A stretch of 64,000 nucleotides of DNA from assembly GCF_015557435.1 (NCBI RefSeq), contig NZ_JADNOH010000099.1, forward strand, positions 1-64,000, written 5' to 3'. Made by a program: the position numbers and the translations under genes. This stretch comes from Collinsella aerofaciens (GTDB lineage Bacteria; Actinomycetota; Coriobacteriia; Coriobacteriales; Coriobacteriaceae). Below the pieces are notes generated by a model. The model was not told where the DNA came from, ran no database searches, and saw only the letters and a program-made list of their open reading frames with translations. Positions 59,732 through 64,000 of the stretch are shown here, piece after piece; the first letter of the stretch is position 1, and each line of letters opens with the position of its first letter.

Positions 59732-61045
59732 CTACAGGCGCTCGCGAACCGCCTCGACGACGTTGGCCAGATCGACGAGAACCTCGTCATGGCTCTGCAT
59801 GTCGCGCACCTTGACCTTGCCGGCGGCAAGCTCGTCGCCACCCAGGACCAAAATGAGCTTGGCGCCAACCTTGTCGGCCTGCTTAAACTGAGCTTTGAGC
59901 GAACGACCCTGGTAGTCGGCCTCGGTCACGATGCCAGCGGCGCGAAGCTCCTGCGTGATGGCAAAGACGTTCTGGCGCAGCTCCTTGCCGGCATTGGCGA
60001 CGTAGACGCACGGGGCCTCCTCGGCACCCAAGTCGTTACCAAAGGCCTGCAGGGCCAGCAGGGCGCGCTCAAAACCGACAGCGAAGCCGACGCCCGCCGT
60101 GGGCTTGCCACCCTCGAGCTCGACCAGACCGTCATAGCGACCGCCGCCACCAATGGAGCCGACACCGGCGCCGGGAGCCTCGACCTCAAAGACGGTACGG
60201 GTGTAGTAGTCCAGACCACGCACCAGTGTGGGATCCTCGACATACTCGATACCGGCGGCATCCAGATAGCGCTTGACCTGCTCGTAGTGCTCGCGGCACT
60301 CGTCGCACAGGTTGTCGCCCATCAGCGGCGCGTCGGCCATGATCTCGCGGCAGTGGTCGTTCTTGCAGTCGAAGGCACGCAGCGGGTTGAGCTCGGCGCG
60401 CTCGCGGCACTCGTCACACATCTCGTCAGCGTGATCGAGGATAAACTGCTTGACCTGCTCGCGGTAAGCCGGACGGCACTGAGCGTCGCCCATCGAGTTA
60501 ATGAGCAGACGGAGCTTGGAAAGATCGAAGCCCAGGCGCTTGTAGAACTCCATGAGCATGATGATGCACTCGGCGTCTGCCGCCGGATCGGGAGCGCCGA
60601 GCCACTCGATACCCACCTGGTGGAACTGACGCAGGCGGCCCTTCTGGGGACGCTCGCCGCGGAACATGGCCTCGGCGTAGTAAGCCTTAAACGGCGTGGA
60701 GCCCTGGGGCACCAGGTTGTTCTCCACGACTGCGCGCACCACACCGGCCGTGCCCTCGGGACGAAGCGCCAGGCGCTGCTTGGGCTTGAGTTTTGTGTCG
60801 GTGCCCTCGGTAAAGACGCGCTCCAGGTTGGCGCCGCTAAAGACGCGGAACATCTCCTTGCGCACGACGTCGGTCGACTGGCCGATGCCGTGGACAAAGA
60901 CGTCCACCTGCTCGATCGCGGGCGTCTCGATGGGTTTAAAACCAAACGGCTCGAACACGCCGGCAGCGATCTGCTGCATCTTTTGCCAAGCGCGCATCTC
61001 GGCGCCGATAAGGTCGCGGGTTCCCTCCGCCTTCTGTGCCTGCAT
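59732..61045 (-). CDS. hisS: Histidyl-tRNA synthetase
   Basis: 437 residues, class II. Motif 2 is YAEAMFRGERPQKGRLRQFHQ, the histidine-specific loops are LVRGLDYYT and GGGGRYDGLV, and a C-terminal anticodon domain follows. A four-Cys arrangement in the insertion (CDECRERAE...CDECREHYE) suggests a zinc site, as in many HisRS. ATG at 61045 follows AAAGG; a TTG six bases earlier is less likely. Confidence 0.96.
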   Translation of the reverse strand: MQAQKAEGTRDLIGAEMRAWQKMQQIAAGVFEPFGFKPIETPAIEQVDVFVHGIGQSTDVVRKEMFRVFSGANLERVFTEGTDTKLKPKQRLALRPEGTAGVVRAVVENNLVPQGSTPFKAYYAEAMFRGERPQKGRLRQFHQVGIEWLGAPDPAADAECIIMLMEFYKRLGFDLSKLRLLINSMGDAQCRPAYREQVKQFILDHADEMCDECRERAELNPLRAFDCKNDHCREIMADAPLMGDNLCDECREHYEQVKRYLDAAGIEYVEDPTLVRGLDYYTRTVFEVEAPGAGVGSIGGGGRYDGLVELEGGKPTAGVGFAVGFERALLALQAFGNDLGAEEAPCVYVANAGKELRQNVFAITQELRAAGIVTEADYQGRSLKAQFKQADKVGAKLILVLGGDELAAGKVKVRDMQSHDEVLVDLANVVEAVRERL

Positions 61046-61110
61046 GGGCAAACACCTTTCTTTTGTATCGCGTCATAGGTAGTGGACATTATACGGCACA
61101 AAGCAGCAAC

Positions 61111-61315
61111 GCGGCGGCGCGTCTGACCGAACGAGGGTATGGGGACTCGTTCGGCCAGACGCGCCGCCGCGGTTTGTGATCCCTTTTCCTCCGTCCCCTT
61201 CGGATCACGTGATCCCTTGGGGACGGAGGAAAAGGGATCATTTCGTAGGCCCGTGGCTGCCCTGGAAACCGAATGACGGTACGAGCATCCATTCGGCTTC
61301 CACGGCAGCCACGGG
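61111..61315. terminator. Three consecutive hairpins between the MFS gene and hisS
   Basis: Hairpin 1 has 25-bp arms 61111-61135/61146-61170 with one mismatch. Hairpin 2 has perfect 21-bp arms 61178-61198/61219-61239 (GATCCCTTTTCCTCCGTCCC at its start). Hairpin 3 has arms 61250-61275/61290-61315 with two mismatches. They should terminate the M20-MFS transcript; hairpin 2 is related to a repeat near 9074. Confidence 0.65.
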
Positions 61316-61348
61316 CAGAACAGACAAACAGGAATAGGCGGCGACCCG

Positions 61349-62653
61349 CTACTCCCCCGCCACGCTCGCGCGCAGCTTGGCGGCAATGGGCTCGGATGCC
61401 AACAGGAACACGAGCATGACCACGGAGCACGCCAGGCACACGATCCAGGTGCTCGCAAAGGAGCCCGTGGCATCGAACAGCACGCCCGAGACAATGGCGC
61501 CCACGGTGCCGCCGACCATCTCGAGCGAGGTGATGGTACCCGTGACCTTGCCGAGGTCGGCCATGCCAAACTGCTTGGACGCGGCGATGGTAGGCGTGAT
61601 GGTGCCCATGCACGTTCCAACACCAAAGCTCACAGCAGCGACAATAGGACCGAGGTCCGTCGTCGGGAAACACAGCGCCACGCAGGCGATAATGCACGCA
61701 ACGGAGCCAAGGATATTGCCAAAGCGCAGGCCAAAGCGGTCGTAGATGGCACCGAGCGAAATCTTGGCGATAACGACCGTGACCATGTAGGCAGAAAGCA
61801 CCGTACCGGCCCACATGGGGTCGTGGCCACCCGTGACGATCTTGGCGCCGTTGACGGTAACGCTCGTCATGTTCGTAACTTGGTTGGGCAGGATGGCGCC
61901 ATTGACAAGCCCCATAAAGAGGAAGGCGACGACAAGCAGCCAAAATGCCGGGCTCTTCTTGATACGAGACCAGCCGACGCTGACCTCGGGGGCTGCCTTC
62001 TCGTTCTTATCACCCGTGGCAGAAGCAGACGGGTCGCCTGGATTCTCGCCGAGCGGCTTAAGGCCGATCTCGGAAGGCTTGGTGCGGAAGGAGTAGGCCG
62101 TGATGGGCAGTGCCGCCACAATGCAGACGGCAGCGAGTACCAGGAACGCAGAGCGCCAGCCAACACTCACGATAAGCGAGCTCACGATCGGCGAGAGAAT
62201 AGCTCCGCCAAAGCCCGAACCCGAAAGTGCGATGGAAATGGCAAGGCCGCGTTTGGCGGTAAACCAGTTGGCGGTCACCAGGCTAATGAGCAGACGGGTC
62301 GAGGCCACAGCGAAGCAGCCCGAAACGGCAAAGAGCACGTAGACCTGCCAAAGCTCACCGACAAAGCTCATGCCGGCAAGAACGGCAGAGGTGGCGATAA
62401 CGGTGAGGGAGCCCAAAACGCGGCCGCTTACTTTATCGGCGACATGGCCAATGACAAGCGAGCCGATAACGCTCACCACGGTGGAGATGGCGTTGGAGAT
62501 GTTGTACTGCGCAAGCGTGATGCCCAGGTCGCTTACGATGAGCGGCTGAAACAGGCTCATGCAGTTAACGAAAATCGTGTAGCACGTGGCCATGATCACA
62601 AAGCCGGAGGCCACCACGAGCCAGCCGGGGAAGAACTTACGCTGCTGGGACAT
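61349..62653 (-). CDS. MFS transporter, oxalate:formate antiporter-like
   Basis: 434 residues, 12 membrane helices. FFPGWLVVASGFVIMATCYT and the loop GHVADKVSGRVLGS are typical of the OFA/monocarboxylate-like MFS branch. A Ser/Glu-rich central loop (about 195-215) separates the halves. The gene starts three bases after the M20 amidohydrolase stop, so the two are co-translated. The substrate may be the amidohydrolase substrate or product, for example an N-acyl amino acid. Confidence 0.85.
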   Translation of the reverse strand: MSQQRKFFPGWLVVASGFVIMATCYTIFVNCMSLFQPLIVSDLGITLAQYNISNAISTVVSVIGSLVIGHVADKVSGRVLGSLTVIATSAVLAGMSFVGELWQVYVLFAVSGCFAVASTRLLISLVTANWFTAKRGLAISIALSGSGFGGAILSPIVSSLIVSVGWRSAFLVLAAVCIVAALPITAYSFRTKPSEIGLKPLGENPGDPSASATGDKNEKAAPEVSVGWSRIKKSPAFWLLVVAFLFMGLVNGAILPNQVTNMTSVTVNGAKIVTGGHDPMWAGTVLSAYMVTVVIAKISLGAIYDRFGLRFGNILGSVACIIACVALCFPTTDLGPIVAAVSFGVGTCMGTITPTIAASKQFGMADLGKVTGTITSLEMVGGTVGAIVSGVLFDATGSFASTWIVCLACSVVMLVFLLASEPIAAKLRASVAGE

Positions 62654-62656
62654 TGG

Positions 62657-63958
62657 TTACTCCTTGTGGTCCGCAATGTATCCGAGAGCGACGGCGACAT
62701 AAGCCGCGGCGCCGAGGGGAAGCTCGGCATCGTTAAAGCGCGCTTTGGGATGGTGCTGGGCAAAGTGTTCGTCCGTATCGGTCACGGCCGCGCCCACCGT
62801 AAAGTATGCACTTGGGATCTCGCTCGAGATAAGCGCGAAATCCTCGCTCGCCATGGCATGGAACAGCGGCAAGAAGGCGGCCTTGGGCAGCACCGCGCCC
62901 ACGTAGCCAAGCGAGGCCTGGGTCATATCGCTGTCGAGCACGAGCGGCGGAACGTCCGAAAGCGTCTCGATGGTTGCCGGCGTACGATATGTTGCGGCAA
63001 CGCCGTTGACGACCTCCGCGATACGCTCCTTGAGATGAGTCATGAGCTCGACATCGAAGCCGCGCAGCGTTCCCTCGAGCACGCAGGTGTCGGGGATGAC
63101 GTTGGCCGCCAAGCCGCCAGCGAACTTACCCACGGTAAGCGCGACCTCCTTGGCCGCCGGCACCTCGCGGGAGATAAGCTCCTGAAGCGCCAGGTGCACA
63201 TGCACGCCGGCCGTGATGGGGTCGATGCAGATCTCGGGGCTCGAGCCATGGCCGCCCTTGCCCTGCAGCGTGATACGGAAACCGTACACGCCCGAGAGCG
63301 CCGGACTCCCATAGAGCACCAGGCCGAGCGGCGACTGGCTGTTGACGTGCATGGCAAAAGCCGCCTGAGGACGCGGGTTCTCGAGCAAGCCGTCGGCGAT
63401 GGCAGCGCGGGCGCCCTCAAAGGTCTCCTCGCCCGGTTGGAACAGCAACTTGACGGTAGCGTTGGCCCCCACAAGGTCAGCCTCGCGGGCCTTGAGCAAA
63501 CGGGCCGCGCCGAGCAGGGCCGTCGCGTGCATATCGTGGCCGCAGGCATGCATGCAACCGTTGGTGGAAGCGAAAGGCTCGCCCGATTCCTCGACAACGG
63601 GCAGGGCATCCATGTCGCCGCGAAGCATGATAACCGTACCGGCCTGCTCGTCCGCGCACGCACCATTGCCCTGGGCGGCCGCGGCCGCACCGGCACCGAT
63701 CAGGCCAACAACACAGGAGCCGTCGACAAGCGTGGTATGGGGGATGTCCATCTCGTCCAGACGTGCCTGGATATAGGCAGACGTCTGCGGAAGATTGTTA
63801 CCGAGCTCGGGCATCTGATGGAGATCGTGGCGCCATGCGGCAAGCTCACCGGCAAATGCCTGGGCTTCTTTGACCAGGCCATCGCCGATAGCGGTCTGCG
63901 CCGCTGCGGTAGCCTGAGGCGCTGGTTGCGGTTGAAGATCGGAAAGAGCTGGTGCCAT
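62657..63958 (-). CDS. M20 family amidohydrolase
   Basis: 433 residues of the peptidase M20D type (IAA-amino-acid hydrolase, hippurate hydrolase or carboxypeptidase-like). Metal motifs are LRGDMDALPVVEE, HACGHDMHATALLGAA and QPGEETFEGARAAI, with a dimerisation domain insertion (GKGGHGSSPEICIDP). It releases an amino acid from an N-acyl conjugate; the acyl group is unknown. About 30 Gln/Pro/Ala-rich residues precede the fold. ATG at 63958 follows GGAGGG. First gene of a two-gene unit with the MFS transporter; its promoter lies at or beyond the window edge. Confidence 0.87.
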   Translation of the reverse strand: MAPALSDLQPQPAPQATAAAQTAIGDGLVKEAQAFAGELAAWRHDLHQMPELGNNLPQTSAYIQARLDEMDIPHTTLVDGSCVVGLIGAGAAAAAQGNGACADEQAGTVIMLRGDMDALPVVEESGEPFASTNGCMHACGHDMHATALLGAARLLKAREADLVGANATVKLLFQPGEETFEGARAAIADGLLENPRPQAAFAMHVNSQSPLGLVLYGSPALSGVYGFRITLQGKGGHGSSPEICIDPITAGVHVHLALQELISREVPAAKEVALTVGKFAGGLAANVIPDTCVLEGTLRGFDVELMTHLKERIAEVVNGVAATYRTPATIETLSDVPPLVLDSDMTQASLGYVGAVLPKAAFLPLFHAMASEDFALISSEIPSAYFTVGAAVTDTDEHFAQHHPKARFNDAELPLGAAAYVAVALGYIADHKE

Positions 63959-64000
63959 AAATGCCCTCCAGTAACGTTTTTGCAGCAAGCACTTTGATAG

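Noticed and set aside
61046-61348. Possible T-box leader for hisS
   Set aside because: The three hairpins lack a T-box sequence and specifier bulge, and they are better explained as terminators of the upstream transcript.

Overview
The window is GC-rich, densely coded bacterial chromosome. Gene content suggests a gut actinobacterium of the class Coriobacteriia, close to Collinsella. The basis is a GlnR-type orphan regulator beside glnA, an HPr protein, a pectin/uronate catabolic cluster, a lactate racemase locus and abundant palindromic intergenic repeats. The genus is an inference from gene content; no 16S rRNA is present. I see no rRNA, tRNA or CRISPR array.

Layout. 0.15-6.3 kb: a heterodimeric ABC exporter, then a MATE efflux pump with its MerR regulator. 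6.3-12.9 kb: a 59-residue protein coupled to ligA, a DegP/HtrA-type protease, a GlnR-like regulator and glnA with a GlnR box. 13.0-17.3 kb: a LacI repressor divergent from kdgK-eda, then a GntR-FCD regulator. 17.5-19.2 kb: an IS110-family element. 19.4-22.2 kb: a HIT protein, a membrane protein behind a copy of the kdgK/eda leader elements, and an AAA ATPase behind 10-bp phased repeats. 22.4-25.5 kb: a dehydratase remnant, dhuD, dhuI and a HepT/MntA-type toxin-antitoxin pair. 25.6-44.1 kb: two flavoprotein oxidoreductases, then the pectin cluster (TIM-barrel isomerase, GH105, SGNH esterase, pectin methylesterase-esterase fusion, GH28, GPH-type symporter, uxaA, uxaB, uxaC) and a second LacI regulator. 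44.3-47.7 kb: ferrous iron uptake (Cys-rich membrane protein, feoB, two feoA). 48-50 kb: HPr and aspS. 50.4-55.8 kb: a SerB-like phosphatase and the lactate racemase locus (larB, a short larC, tetR, MIP channel, larA). 56.7-64 kb: ppc, hisS, an MFS transporter and an M20 amidohydrolase.

How it works together. GH28, the esterases and GH105 would process pectic oligosaccharides. Saturated galacturonate goes through UxaC, UxaB and UxaA to 2-keto-3-deoxygluconate (KDG). Unsaturated uronate goes through DhuI and DhuD to the same KDG. KdgK and Eda finish the route to pyruvate and glyceraldehyde-3-phosphate. Two palindromic operator classes tie the region together. CGAAACCGATTTCG lies at kdgK, the HIT gene and the membrane-protein locus. 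AGGTGAACGTTCACCT-like sites lie at uxaC, the symporter, GH105, dhuD and the HIT/membrane-protein intergenic region. Each class probably belongs to one of the two LacI proteins.

The most novel-looking feature is a set of three structured leader elements (A, B and C). They have nearly invariant loops and stems that change sequence while staying paired. They occur once split around kdgK and eda, and once in tandem before the YczE/YitT-like membrane protein gene.
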